From Rhizobium sp. 18065 (GTDB lineage: Bacteria; Pseudomonadota; Alphaproteobacteria; Rhizobiales; Rhizobiaceae): a stretch of 64,000 bases of DNA. Positions within the stretch are counted from its first letter, which is position 1; the number at the start of each line of letters is the position of its first letter. The notes below the pieces were generated by a model. The model searched no databases, was not told the DNA's origin, and saw only the letters and a list, made by a program, of their open reading frames with translations. This document shows positions 16,209 to 24,115 of the stretch, in pieces. The DNA is taken from contig NZ_CACSJP010000001.1 of the NCBI RefSeq assembly GCF_902706095.1, forward strand, positions 1,143,702 through 1,207,701. Reading direction: 5' to 3'. The position numbers and the translations under genes are program-made.

Positions 16209-18065
16209 TCAGGCGATGCCCCGGTAGAACAGATGGCGCCCGATCTTCCGTTCCATGAACGCGTGTGGTGAGTTTCGCACCCAGCCGGGACTGCCGATCG
16301 AGGTGGAATGATAGTGCAGGACCGCGTCGGTCAGGTGATTGATCGTGCCCGCCAGGGCCTCGCCGGCGACGACGAGGCATTCATCGAAGTCGTCGTCCGC
16401 GCCAGGTTGAAGATGGATGATCTTTGCCCGGTTGGGATCGCTGGCGTTCCAGCAGGAAAATTGAAAGGGCTGCAGGCAGACCGCGATGATGCTGTCGGGA
16501 TAGCGGGGGGATGCCTTGCGGTTCAGGATGACCTCGGCCACGGCTTGGCGCCCCATCTCTCTTTCGCTGCGTGCCTCGCCATAGATCGTCCGCGCCAGGA
16601 TCAATTGCTCGTCGCCGGTCGGCATGTCCACTTGCGTCAGCGCCCGGATCGACGCGACCCGGCTGAGGTCGAAAGCCTCGGTGCGTACGGTGTCGCCCTG
16701 ATTGCCGCCGATACAGGTCAGCTTGCGGGAGTTCTCCATCCGGCTGAGCGCGAAACAGGCATGCCCGGTTGTGCCGGTATCCTTGCCGGGATGCAACACC
16801 ACGACCGCGCCTTCCAGTGCTGCCCGTATCTTGGGATCGGTCAGCCCGCCCTTGCGCAACTCGACGGAGCCCCAGGTCTTCCAGCTTTTTGCCGTGGCGG
16901 CCTGTTCGACGATCGGAGCGCCCGCCTGTGTCAGGCACCAGGCAACGAAAGCGCCGCACCATGGCTCCACGGTGGACGGACGATAAGGCGTCGCGCTGAA
17001 ATAGTCCTTCACCCGGGCTTTGCCGGCCGGCGTCGTTTCGCCGACATCGGCCCGTGCCCAGAACGCCTGCTCGGTCTGCGCGAAGGCCAGCCATGGCGTT
17101 CCGCCCGCAAGGGCGCTCACCGGCGGAATGGCAAATTCGGGAAAGTGTTGTTTCAGCTTGGAAAAGCCGACCTGGAAAGCCTCGTTCAACACGGCGGCCG
17201 TCTTCTCGACGAACTCGTCCACCGTGGTCGCATGGCCGGCAAGCCCCTGCAGCAGGAAACGCCGGCGACGGCTGATCAGTGCATCCCGATCGCCAGGCTC
17301 CGGATAAAACGGTGCAAGCGCTTCGGCGACCGGTGTCTGCGGGTTGCCCTCGGCATGCATCCGGTCGATGGCAAATGCCGCCCTGGCGCCGACCAGCCGT
17401 GCCTGGAAGAGAAGCAGGAAGCTGGGAATGAAGCTCTGCTCCGGCTCGGCAATGCCGGCGGTGACCGCCTCTGCCTCCAGTGCCTCCCAGTCGCGCTGGG
17501 TGAGGAATTGCGCGCAAGTCACCTGCGCCAACGCCTGGAAACGCTGAAACGCACCATATCCAGAACGAGGATTGGCATTGAGGAATTCCGCCCATTCCTC
17601 CTGCGTGATCTGGAACGGTCCCACTGCAGACGTGCCGGAAAGGCGACTGCCGAACTTGGTCAGTTCGCTTTCGATCCAGGCGAGGCCGATGAGGTAATCC
17701 GCGAGAATGGCCGGCGCGCCATCACTGGTGCCAGCACTCGCCTTGAGTTCCGCACGGCCGCAGGCCTGCACCAGTTCCTCCTCCGCGATCGCCGGGACTT
17801 CGAACTGGTGCGCCGGGCCGATATATTTGTCCTCCAGCCAGCCGGGATCGCCCTTGGCCGATGGCGTGGGTCGGAACTCTACATGTTTCCACCCCTCCGG
17901 TGCGTCTCGGTTCTCGTCCGAACCGGCTTCGAAATAGATGAGATTTCCCTTGACGAGCCCGACCACGAAGTCGGCATCGTCGCGCGGCTCCGCGAGAATG
18001 GCGGGGATAGCGGTATCATCGGGCTGTATGACGACGAAGGCTTGTTCCACCGATTTTCTCCTCAC
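16209..18065 (-). CDS. Multi-domain peptidoglycan hydrolase: SH3-like + lytic-transglycosylase-like + CHAP/amidase-like + SleB-type hydrolase
   Basis: A 618-residue protein with no signal peptide. Residues about 30-85 look like a bacterial SH3 module (DFVVGLVKGNLIYF, GWLEDKYIGP). Residues 115-230 resemble a lysozyme/transglycosylase fold, with E132 in AWIES and SAVGPFQIT 14 residues on. Residues 325-460 match the TIGR02594/CHAP-like cysteine peptidase fold: C370 in EPWCGAFVAWCL, H435 in GTTGHACFAL and N455 in IGGNQGD. Residues 485-618 are a SleB-type cell-wall hydrolase: ARTIYGEARSE (E497), QAVAEVILNR, QPFQFSCWN. Three different wall-cutting centres in one chain is unusual. The start overlaps the stop of the upstream lipoprotein gene (ATGA), so they are translationally coupled. 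Without a signal peptide, export needs another route. Confidence 0.8.
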   Translation of the reverse strand: MRRKSVEQAFVVIQPDDTAIPAILAEPRDDADFVVGLVKGNLIYFEAGSDENRDAPEGWKHVEFRPTPSAKGDPGWLEDKYIGPAHQFEVPAIAEEELVQACGRAELKASAGTSDGAPAILADYLIGLAWIESELTKFGSRLSGTSAVGPFQITQEEWAEFLNANPRSGYGAFQRFQALAQVTCAQFLTQRDWEALEAEAVTAGIAEPEQSFIPSFLLLFQARLVGARAAFAIDRMHAEGNPQTPVAEALAPFYPEPGDRDALISRRRRFLLQGLAGHATTVDEFVEKTAAVLNEAFQVGFSKLKQHFPEFAIPPVSALAGGTPWLAFAQTEQAFWARADVGETTPAGKARVKDYFSATPYRPSTVEPWCGAFVAWCLTQAGAPIVEQAATAKSWKTWGSVELRKGGLTDPKIRAALEGAVVVLHPGKDTGTTGHACFALSRMENSRKLTCIGGNQGDTVRTEAFDLSRVASIRALTQVDMPTGDEQLILARTIYGEARSEREMGRQAVAEVILNRKASPRYPDSIIAVCLQPFQFSCWNASDPNRAKIIHLQPGADDDFDECLVVAGEALAGTINHLTDAVLHYHSTSIGSPGWVRNSPHAFMERKIGRHLFYRGIA

Positions 18066-19306
18066 CGTGGTTTGTGCGCCTCTTCTGCGATCTTGTTCTT
18101 CAGTTTGCGCGACATGCGGGCATCGTTGACAGGGTCACCGGTCCCCAACTGGTATCGCGCCCGGGCCTCGGCGATCTTGGCGCGTAGCGCATCCGATTTC
18201 AGGGTGCTGTCGACGGGGAGAGGCGTGGCCGGCAGGACAATGTTGAGGTTCGTGATCAGCTGCTTCAACTCTTCGCCATTATCCCGATAGGTAATGGCCT
18301 CGAAGAAGTTCTGCAGCCCCTTGTCGCTGTCGCCCTCCTTGCAGCCCAACGATAGGAGATCAGAATATTCCTGCTCCGTAATCAGGCCCGTCCGTTCCCA
18401 GCCTTGGGTGTCGCGAAAATTCGTCACGGCCGTAAGGGTGGATCGTCCCGAATTTCCGTCGCTTTTCACGCAAAGTGCCGTCTGCGCCGCCTTGATACGC
18501 GCCGGCGTATATCCCTTGTCGGCAAACAGTTTGTTGCAGGCGTCGCACACCACCGTGCCTCGCTTGATGCCGGTTCCGGCCGATGTCCCGGGCGTTACAG
18601 GCGCCTGACCTGCAGCGATCGCATCCACTTCCTGTTGCACGCTCTTGGCCAGCGATTGCGGCGCGATCCCGGAGGCGACGGCCAAGGCATAGGTATTGGC
18701 GTCGAGCACGATTGTCTGCGGCGTGCAGACCCGCAGATAGCCGCGCAATGCAAAAACCATGGCTGGACTTGTGGAAAAGTTCACCTGGACGAACTGGCGG
18801 CGGAACTCCAGCCGCCGCTCGTAGACGATCCGCTTGATCGTGCTGCTTTCCAGCCCCATCAGCATGGAATTGTTGAAGGCGTCATAAAGCGAACCGGTCA
18901 GGCCTAGTGCCTGGGCGACATAGGCAATCGTGTCCGTACTGGCGCTGGCGATCGTCAGCACGCTGGTTGCCGCGCTGCCGATTGCCCCCAGTGAGGAATG
19001 CACGCGTCCAGCTTGGGCGCGCTTGTTGTCGATCCACGCCAGATAGTGGTCGCATCGCGCGTCGATATCGTTGAACCCGGCCTGCACCAGCATCGAATAG
19101 TCGCTGCAATTGGCCGAGGTGCCGCTGCGCTGCAGATTGCTCTGGTTGCAGAGTTCGCCGAAGTAAGAGGCAATATTGTTGGTCGCAACAGGTGTCTGGC
19201 TGGAATAAAGATCCTGCCCGACACCTCTGTCGCCAAGGGCCGGAGTGCAGCCGGCAACAAGGCCTAGCGTGATGAGAAAGAGGATCCGTCGCAGTATCAC
19301 GATCAT
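18062..19306 (-). CDS. Lipoprotein of unknown family, first gene of the hydrolase operon
   Basis: A 414-residue protein with a signal-peptidase II signal: MIVILRRILFLITLGLVAGC, lipobox LVAGC with the lipidated Cys at 20. The body has a helical central part containing a hydrophobic Ala/Ser-rich stretch (SLGAIGSAATSVLTIASAST) that might pack as a membrane-inserting hairpin. Several Cys are paired in sequence (VCDACNKLF; CNQSN...SANC; TALCVK), suiting disulfides in the periplasm. No known domain is recognised. It overlaps the multi-domain peptidoglycan hydrolase by 4 bases, implying joint function: an anchor, an exporter subunit or an inhibitor of the hydrolase (all inference). A strong palindrome lies 40 bases upstream. 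Confidence 0.75.
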   Translation of the reverse strand: MIVILRRILFLITLGLVAGCTPALGDRGVGQDLYSSQTPVATNNIASYFGELCNQSNLQRSGTSANCSDYSMLVQAGFNDIDARCDHYLAWIDNKRAQAGRVHSSLGAIGSAATSVLTIASASTDTIAYVAQALGLTGSLYDAFNNSMLMGLESSTIKRIVYERRLEFRRQFVQVNFSTSPAMVFALRGYLRVCTPQTIVLDANTYALAVASGIAPQSLAKSVQQEVDAIAAGQAPVTPGTSAGTGIKRGTVVCDACNKLFADKGYTPARIKAAQTALCVKSDGNSGRSTLTAVTNFRDTQGWERTGLITEQEYSDLLSLGCKEGDSDKGLQNFFEAITYRDNGEELKQLITNLNIVLPATPLPVDSTLKSDALRAKIAEARARYQLGTGDPVNDARMSRKLKNKIAEEAHKPR

Positions 19307-19345
19307 GCCCTTTCAATTAAGACATGTCGAAAAATCTGCGCTCGC

Positions 19346-19375
19346 GTTTGACGTGCGTCAAACTAATTTTATTAG
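19346..19375 (-). promoter_or_regulatory. FNR/FixK-like dyad upstream of the lipoprotein-hydrolase operon
   Basis: GTTTGACG-TG-CGTCAAAC is a perfect inverted repeat containing TTGAC-N4-GTCAA, the general form of CRP/FNR-superfamily sites (FNR, FixK, NnrR). A second perfect dyad, CTAAT-TTT-ATTAG, abuts it on the right. Both lie 40-70 bases before the operon start. Which factor binds is unknown. Confidence 0.5.
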
Positions 19376-19571
19376 AAGTTGATACGGATTCTTGGCTTTT
19401 CCACAAGTTGAGTAAATGCTGTTGAATTACTCCTGAGTAGATGCAAGTGAACTCATGTTACGACATAAGTTTTTATCGAGGGATCGGTGCATATACATGC
19501 CACCTGATCTACGCGCATCCAGTGTGGGAGGTTGCGCTCGCGGTCGATTTCCCGAGGGGCGGCCATCGTAT

Positions 19572-19817
19572 TCACCCCTTGATCGCAATCCCGGCCTCGA
19601 TCGCTGCTGCGATAAACGCCTTGCGGGCGTCCTCGTCGGTCTTCTTGCCGGCGTCCACCGCCGCACAGACCAGCAGGGCCGTGTCGAGCGCTTTCCCGTC
19701 TTCCGCCGGCCAATCCTCGATCAGCGCCCAGCAGGCGGCCATCGTGCTGTCGATGGTGACATCGGCGCCCTCTTCTCCGATGGCGAGGATCACGGGCTGG
19801 GTCCAGGTCTTGTGCAT
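19572..19817 (-). CDS. DUF982 family small protein
   Basis: An 81-residue acidic protein: MHKTWTQPVILAIGEEGADV, STMAACWALIEDWP, DGKALDTALLVCAAVDAGKK and a C-terminal DARKAFIAAAIEAGI. The pattern W-x-x-PV at the start, A-CWALI-x-WP in the middle and A-x-x-AF-x-AA-x-EAGI at the end is DUF982, a family of about 80 residues found in many copies in rhizobia, with no known function. It stands alone between the lipoprotein operon promoter and the HxlR gene. Confidence 0.88.
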   Translation of the reverse strand: MHKTWTQPVILAIGEEGADVTIDSTMAACWALIEDWPAEDGKALDTALLVCAAVDAGKKTDEDARKAFIAAAIEAGIAIKG

Positions 19818-19912
19818 GGTTTTGGCTTTCGAAAGGCGTGTCTCGCAACAGGGAAGGGCCGGCAGGCAGCCCCGTTTCGTTCTCTATAGAACCAAGCGCG
19901 CCATCCCGTCAC

Positions 19913-19925
19913 TACACTATCTGTA
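19913..19925 (+). promoter_or_regulatory. TACA-N5-TGTA dyad upstream of hxlR-type gene; candidate autoregulatory operator
   Basis: TACACTATCTGTA lies 65 bases before the HxlR-type start, within the longer match ACTACACTATCTGTACTGG. Two further copies of the same motif precede the next gene (20945 and 20966). Winged-helix HxlR dimers bind short dyads of this form. Confidence 0.55.
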
Positions 19926-19989
19926 CTGGACGGCCCTGTGTCACAGGCTCATAGTTTCCTCTGGCAGGGATCTGCGCGGAGGATCGGCA

Positions 19990-20700
19990 ATGTCGAATGA
20001 CGGCTATCACCAGTTTTGCCCCGTGGCCAAGGCCTGCGAATTGCTGGAACCGCGCTGGACCATGCTCTTGCTGTGCGAAATGTGGTCCGGCTCGACCCGT
20101 TTCAACGAGATCCAGCGCGGCGTGCCCGGAATCTCGCCGACGCTCCTGTCCAAGCGCCTGCGCGAAATGGAGGAGCGCGGCCTGGTCGAGCGCCACGAAA
20201 GTCTCAACGGCACCGAGATCCACTACCGCACCACCGCCATGGCCAACGAGCTGGAGCCAATCGTCCACGCGCTCGGCGAATGGGCCCATCGCAATGTCGA
20301 TACCGAGGTGTCGCTGGAACATCTCGATGCGAGGCTTTTGATGTGGAACATCCGCCGCAAGGTCGATGCCGGTTTCCTGCCGCCGGGCCGGCTGTCGGTG
20401 ATCCAGTTCACTTTTCCCGACTTGGCGCGCGAGGATCAGAGCTTCTGGCTGGTCGCCAAGCCGGGAGAAATCGTCGATCTCTGCTCGATCGACCCGCGCT
20501 ACAATGTCGATCTCTTCATCCGCGCCGATCTCTACGCCATGACCGCCGCCTGGATGGGTCATTCGACATACCACGCCGAGATCGCCCGCGAACGCATCGC
20601 CCTGATCGGCGATCGCACGCTCGCCGCCACCATCGACCGCTGGCTGGTCCGCAGCTCCTATGCTGCGGTTTGCCCCAGCAATTCTAGGAAAAGTGCGTAA
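19990..20700 (+). CDS. HxlR-family transcriptional regulator with C-terminal extension
   Basis: A 236-residue protein. Residues 8-100 are an HxlR winged helix: FCPVAKACELLEPRWTMLLL, then TRFNEIQRGVPGISPTLLSK, RLREMEERGLVERHE and the wing YRTTAMANELEPIV. Most HxlR proteins stop near 110-130 residues; here another 120 residues follow, with SVIQFTFPDL, WLVAKPGEIVDLC, and VDLFIRADLYAMTAAWMGHS, which resembles an SCP2-like lipid- or ligand-binding fold. Cys9 is the conserved N-terminal Cys that senses redox state or electrophiles in relatives. The start is set by GGAGG. TACA-N5-TGTA dyads precede both this gene and the downstream methyltransferase, implying a small regulon. Confidence 0.88.
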   Translation: MSNDGYHQFCPVAKACELLEPRWTMLLLCEMWSGSTRFNEIQRGVPGISPTLLSKRLREMEERGLVERHESLNGTEIHYRTTAMANELEPIVHALGEWAHRNVDTEVSLEHLDARLLMWNIRRKVDAGFLPPGRLSVIQFTFPDLAREDQSFWLVAKPGEIVDLCSIDPRYNVDLFIRADLYAMTAAWMGHSTYHAEIARERIALIGDRTLAATIDRWLVRSSYAAVCPSNSRKSA

Positions 20701-20767
20701 GCGGTTTTCCGTCCGCAACAACTGCGACACCGGTGATCGGAAGCAGGCGGAACATGCGAGGATCGTC

Positions 20768-20878
20768 ATGCTCGGCCTTGTGCCGAGCATCTGCCGAGGT
20801 CAGCCAAAACCCGGAATTTACAGATAAAAACAGTGTCACAATCATGACGCGGCAGACCCTCGGGACAAGCCCGAGGGT
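20768..20878. repeat. Rhizobial intergenic mosaic-type repeat (two palindromes)
   Basis: Two perfect 9-bp hairpins about 80 bases apart, ATGCTCGGC-CTTGT-GCCGAGCAT and ACCCTCGGG-ACAAG-CCCGAGGGT, have mirrored loops (CTTGT/ACAAG) and related stems. This arrangement of two large palindromes in roughly 110 bases matches the RIME class of rhizobial repeats in general form. It sits between the HxlR gene and its putative target. The exact class is from memory. Confidence 0.55.
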
Positions 20879-20944
20879 GACATTCGCGAGCGCTGACACA
20901 TCGTCCGACAAGAGGTGCCCACCGCCGCCGCCCATCCCCACCAC

Positions 20945-20978
20945 TACACTTCCTGTATCGCCCGCTACACTTCCTGCA
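20945..20978 (+). promoter_or_regulatory. Two TACA-N5-TGYA dyads 21 bp apart upstream of the methyltransferase
   Basis: TACACTTCCTGTA (20945) and TACACTTCCTGCA (20966) are one motif repeated at exactly two helical turns, 96-117 bases before the SAM methyltransferase start. They match the site before the HxlR-type gene, so that regulator probably binds both promoters. Confidence 0.6.
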
Positions 20979-21073
20979 CTGGCCGCGACCACGGTCCGGG
21001 GCGCATCCTTGGCATCAACAGGCAAGCGCTCTGATAGCCTGCCTGTGATCCGATCCATCCAAGGAGAGATGCC

Positions 21074-21949
21074 ATGCCATCCCACCAATCTTCAGTTCAT
21101 CCCTCGCCATCTGCAGCCCCCATGCCACCCGGTGCAACGATGCCGGTGGCCGATCTTGCCGCCCTCAAGGCGCGCCAGCAGGGTGCCTGGTCATCCGGTG
21201 ACTATGCCGTAATCGGCACGACGCTGCAGATCGTCGGCGAAAACCTGTGCGAGGCGCTTGATCTCCACGCCGGCAGCCGCGTGCTCGATGTCGCCGCCGG
21301 CAATGGCAATGCGACGCTCGCCGCCGCCCGCCGCTGGTGCGACGTCACCGCGACGGACTATGTGCCGGCGCTGCTGGAAAAGGCCAAGGCACGGGCGAGG
21401 GCCGAAGGTCTCGACATTGCCTTCCAGACGGCCGATGCCGAGGCTCTGCCCTTTGCCGACAGGAGTTTCGATGTGGTTCTGTCGACATTCGGCGTGATGT
21501 TCACGCCGGATCAGGGCAAGGCTGCGGCCGAGATGCTGCGCGTGGTCAAGCCCGGCGGCCGTATCGGCCTTGCCAACTGGACGCCGGAAAGCGTCATCGG
21601 CCAGCTGTTTTCCACCCTCGGCCGGCATCTGCCGCCACCGGCCGGCGTCAAGTCGCCAGCACTCTGGGGCACGCGGGCAAGGCTGTCGGAACTGTTCGAG
21701 GATGCGGCCGGGGTCGAAACCACCAAGCGCAGCTACACCTTCCGCTATCGCTCGCCGGCCCATTGGCTGGATATCTTCCGCACCTGGTATGGCCCGGTCC
21801 ACAAGGCCTTTGCCAGCCTGCCAGATGATACAGCGCGCGCCGCGCTCGAGCGCGACATCCTCGCCGTGATCGACCGCTACAACCGGGCCGAGGACGGAAC
21901 CCTGGTCATGCCGAGTGACTATCTCGAGGTCATCGTCACCGCCCGCTGA
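21074..21949 (+). CDS. Class I SAM-dependent methyltransferase
   Basis: A 291-residue protein. After a Pro/Ser-rich start (about 25 residues) it holds a Methyltransf_11-type core: VLDVAAGNGNATLAAARRWC is motif I (SAM-binding Gly loop), ATDYVPALLEKA the acidic loop, and LSTFGVMFTPDQGKAAAEML motif IV with VKPGGRIGLANWTPE after it. The C-terminal part (YTFRYRSPAHWLDIFRTWYG) is shared with small-molecule methyltransferases of the UbiE-like group. The substrate is unknown. AGGAGA lies 6 bases upstream of the chosen ATG. Control by the HxlR-type regulator is inferred from shared dyads. Confidence 0.87.
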   Translation: MPSHQSSVHPSPSAAPMPPGATMPVADLAALKARQQGAWSSGDYAVIGTTLQIVGENLCEALDLHAGSRVLDVAAGNGNATLAAARRWCDVTATDYVPALLEKAKARARAEGLDIAFQTADAEALPFADRSFDVVLSTFGVMFTPDQGKAAAEMLRVVKPGGRIGLANWTPESVIGQLFSTLGRHLPPPAGVKSPALWGTRARLSELFEDAAGVETTKRSYTFRYRSPAHWLDIFRTWYGPVHKAFASLPDDTARAALERDILAVIDRYNRAEDGTLVMPSDYLEVIVTAR

Positions 21950-21989
21950 GGCGGCCCGATCGCCGCAGATCAATCGAGACAGGACGAAA

Positions 21990-22011
21990 GCCGCCGGAGC
22001 ATTCCGGCGGC
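21990..22011 (+). terminator. GC-rich hairpin after the methyltransferase gene
   Basis: GCCGCCGGA and TCCGGCGGC pair perfectly across GCAT and are followed by TTGTT. The T-tract is short, so termination may be partial. Confidence 0.6.
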
Positions 22012-22243
22012 TTGTTCGCGTTGTTCGCATGCGCCGCCGCCAGAGCGTGAGACATCCATCTTGACTTGACGTCCATCAAGGTCCATTTGCCCCTGATGGG
22101 TGCGCCGCAACAAATGCCACCCGAACCGAGGACAGGAAGATGAACCCCGACAGTCGAAGTTCGACGTCTGATAGCCCGCGAATAACGGTCATCTAGTCCT
22201 CGTCGAGGCGCTCGGTGACCGCAAGGTCGCCAAGGAGTGCCCC

Positions 22244-23224
22244 ATGCTGCGCAATTTTTCGCGTCAAGCCGATCATATCGTGTCTGCAGATCCTGCTGCC
22301 GCCGAGCCCACACCCGTCATCTGGTTCGACCTGCTCAATCCGGCAACGGACGAAAGCCGCTTGGTCGAGGCCGCCCTCGATATCGCCATTCCGACCCGTG
22401 ACGAGATGGAGGAGATCGAGCTTTCCGCCCGTCTCTACCAGGAGGACGGTGCCGAGTTCATGACGATGACGGCCCTTGCCGGCCTCGATGGCGACGATCC
22501 GGTCAAGACGCCGGTCACCTTCATCCTCAAGGGTGAAAGCCTGGTCACCGTGCGTTATGCCGATCCCAAGCCCTTCGAGACCTTCATCATCCGTGCCAAG
22601 CGCGCCAATGGTCTGGTCTGCACCAATGGCGAAACGGTGATGCTCGGCCTGCTCGAATCGGTCATCGACCGTCTCGCCGACGTGCTCGAACGTGTCGGCA
22701 ACGAGATCGACGGTGTTTCGCGCGAGGTGTTCCGTTCCAAGGCCGCCAAGGTCAACAAGAAGACGCGCGATTTGCAGTCGCTAATCGAGCAGATCGGCCG
22801 CAAGGGCGACCTCTTGACCGCCGCCCGCGAAAGCCTGGTGTCGATCTCGCGGCTCGTCGCCTATCACGCAGCGCTGGAAACGCCGGCCCGCAAGGTGGCC
22901 AAGGAAACCCGCCAGCGCATCAAGCTCTTACAGCGCGATGCCGTCTCGCTCGGCGATCACGCCCAGTTTCTCCAGGGCAAGATCAATTTCCTCCTCGACG
23001 CGACGCTGGGCCTGATCAATCTCGAGCAGAACCAGATCATCAAGATCTTCTCGGTCGCTTCTGTCGCCTTCCTGCCGCCGACGCTCGTTGCCTCGATCTA
23101 CGGCATGAATTTCGAGACCATGCCGGAACTGCAATGGCAGATCGGCTATCCGATGGCGATCGGCCTGATGATCCTCTCGGCCGTCCTGCCGTATCTCTAC
23201 TTCAGGCGCCGCGGCTGGCTTTAG
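22244..23224 (+). CDS. corA: CorA-type magnesium/cobalt transporter
   Basis: A 326-residue inner-membrane protein of typical CorA length. A soluble, helix-rich N-terminal funnel (VIWFDLLNPATDESRLVEAA; long helices around VSREVFRSKAAKVNKKTRDL) leads to two C-terminal membrane helices; the first ends with YGMNFE (about residues 285-290), the GMN selectivity motif of CorA pentamers. It imports Mg2+ and may carry Co2+ or Ni2+. AAGGAG precedes the ATG. The 230-base upstream gap shows no recognisable Mg-sensing leader. It is convergent with tam, with no clear shared terminator. Confidence 0.93.
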   Translation: MLRNFSRQADHIVSADPAAAEPTPVIWFDLLNPATDESRLVEAALDIAIPTRDEMEEIELSARLYQEDGAEFMTMTALAGLDGDDPVKTPVTFILKGESLVTVRYADPKPFETFIIRAKRANGLVCTNGETVMLGLLESVIDRLADVLERVGNEIDGVSREVFRSKAAKVNKKTRDLQSLIEQIGRKGDLLTAARESLVSISRLVAYHAALETPARKVAKETRQRIKLLQRDAVSLGDHAQFLQGKINFLLDATLGLINLEQNQIIKIFSVASVAFLPPTLVASIYGMNFETMPELQWQIGYPMAIGLMILSAVLPYLYFRRRGWL

Positions 23225-23272
23225 CATAGAGGAGAAGGGACCGCCGCACCCGCGACGGTCGCCATCTTCATG

Positions 23273-24043
23273 TCATGCCCTGACGGCGACGACGAACAGC
23301 CGCGGAAAACGCAACAGCCGCCGCCCGTCGGCAAGCGGCGGGTAGGCCCGGTCGATCCGCGCCGTGTAGTCGGCGAGGAACGCCGCTTCGTGCTCCATGC
23401 CGGCGGCTGCCAGATACGGCCGAAGGCCGGTGCCTCTGACCCATTCGACGATCGCCTGCGCATCGGCCATCGGGTGATTGTAGATCGTGTGCCAGACATC
23501 GACGCGGCTGCAGAGCGGCGACAGCGCCTCGAGATAGCGGGCGGGCTGCGGCAGCGGCGCCCGGCGCAGGCGCGAGCCTTCAAAACGTGCCGCCCAGGGC
23601 CCGGCTGCACCGGTCTCCTCCATCAGCAAATGTGTGGGTTCTCCGAGATTGTCGGGCATCTGCACGGCAAGAACGGCGCCGGGTCGAAGCGCCTGAAGCC
23701 ATTGCTGCATCAGCGCCAGATGATCCGGGATCCATTGCAGCACCGCATTGGCATAAAGCAGATCGGCGTCGGCCGGCGGTTGCCATTGGCTGAGATCGGC
23801 CGCATCAAAGCGGGTGTGCGGCAGCCGTGCCCGCGCCTTGTCGAGCATGTCGCGGTCGCTGTCGAGGCCGCTCACGGCATCCACACCGAAGCGCTCGACC
23901 AGCAATTCGGTCGAATTGCCCGGCCCGCAGCCGAGATCGATCACGCGCGCCGCCGTGCCAAGCGGCACCTGCGCCAGCAGATCGCTCGCCGGGCGGGTGC
24001 GCTCATTCTCGAACTTCAGATATTGTTCAGCCGACCAGGCCAT
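23273..24043 (-). CDS. tam: Trans-aconitate 2-methyltransferase
   Basis: A 256-residue SAM methyltransferase very close in layout to E. coli Tam: W-x-x-x-x-YL-x-F-x-x-ER-RPA at the start, [20 protein letters not shown] as motif [37 protein letters not shown], and the C-terminal [13 protein letters not shown] and [14 protein letters not shown]. Tam methylates trans-aconitate, a spontaneous by-product that inhibits aconitase, and thereby protects the citric acid cycle. The length matches the family. It lies downstream of xylR on the same strand with a 72-base gap, and may be read from it. Confidence 0.93.
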   Translation of the reverse strand: MAWSAEQYLKFENERTRPASDLLAQVPLGTAARVIDLGCGPGNSTELLVERFGVDAVSGLDSDRDMLDKARARLPHTRFDAADLSQWQPPADADLLYANAVLQWIPDHLALMQQWLQALRPGAVLAVQMPDNLGEPTHLLMEETGAAGPWAARFEGSRLRRAPLPQPARYLEALSPLCSRVDVWHTIYNHPMADAQAIVEWVRGTGLRPYLAAAGMEHEAAFLADYTARIDRAYPPLADGRRLLRFPRLFVVAVRA

Positions 24044-24115
24044 GGCGATACTCCCTTTGCCGGCACTATAGCTTCGTGTCGAGACAGGCGCGAGATCCGC
24101 CCGAAAACCGCGATA

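Noticed and set aside
16308..18290. Plus-strand frame of about 660 codons opposite the multi-domain hydrolase
   Set aside because: The hydrolase motifs on the minus strand are unmistakable; the plus frame is Arg/Gly-rich antisense sequence.
22012..22243. Magnesium-sensing riboswitch upstream of corA
   Set aside because: I could not find the paired elements of known Mg leaders; a covariance-model search would be needed to revisit this.
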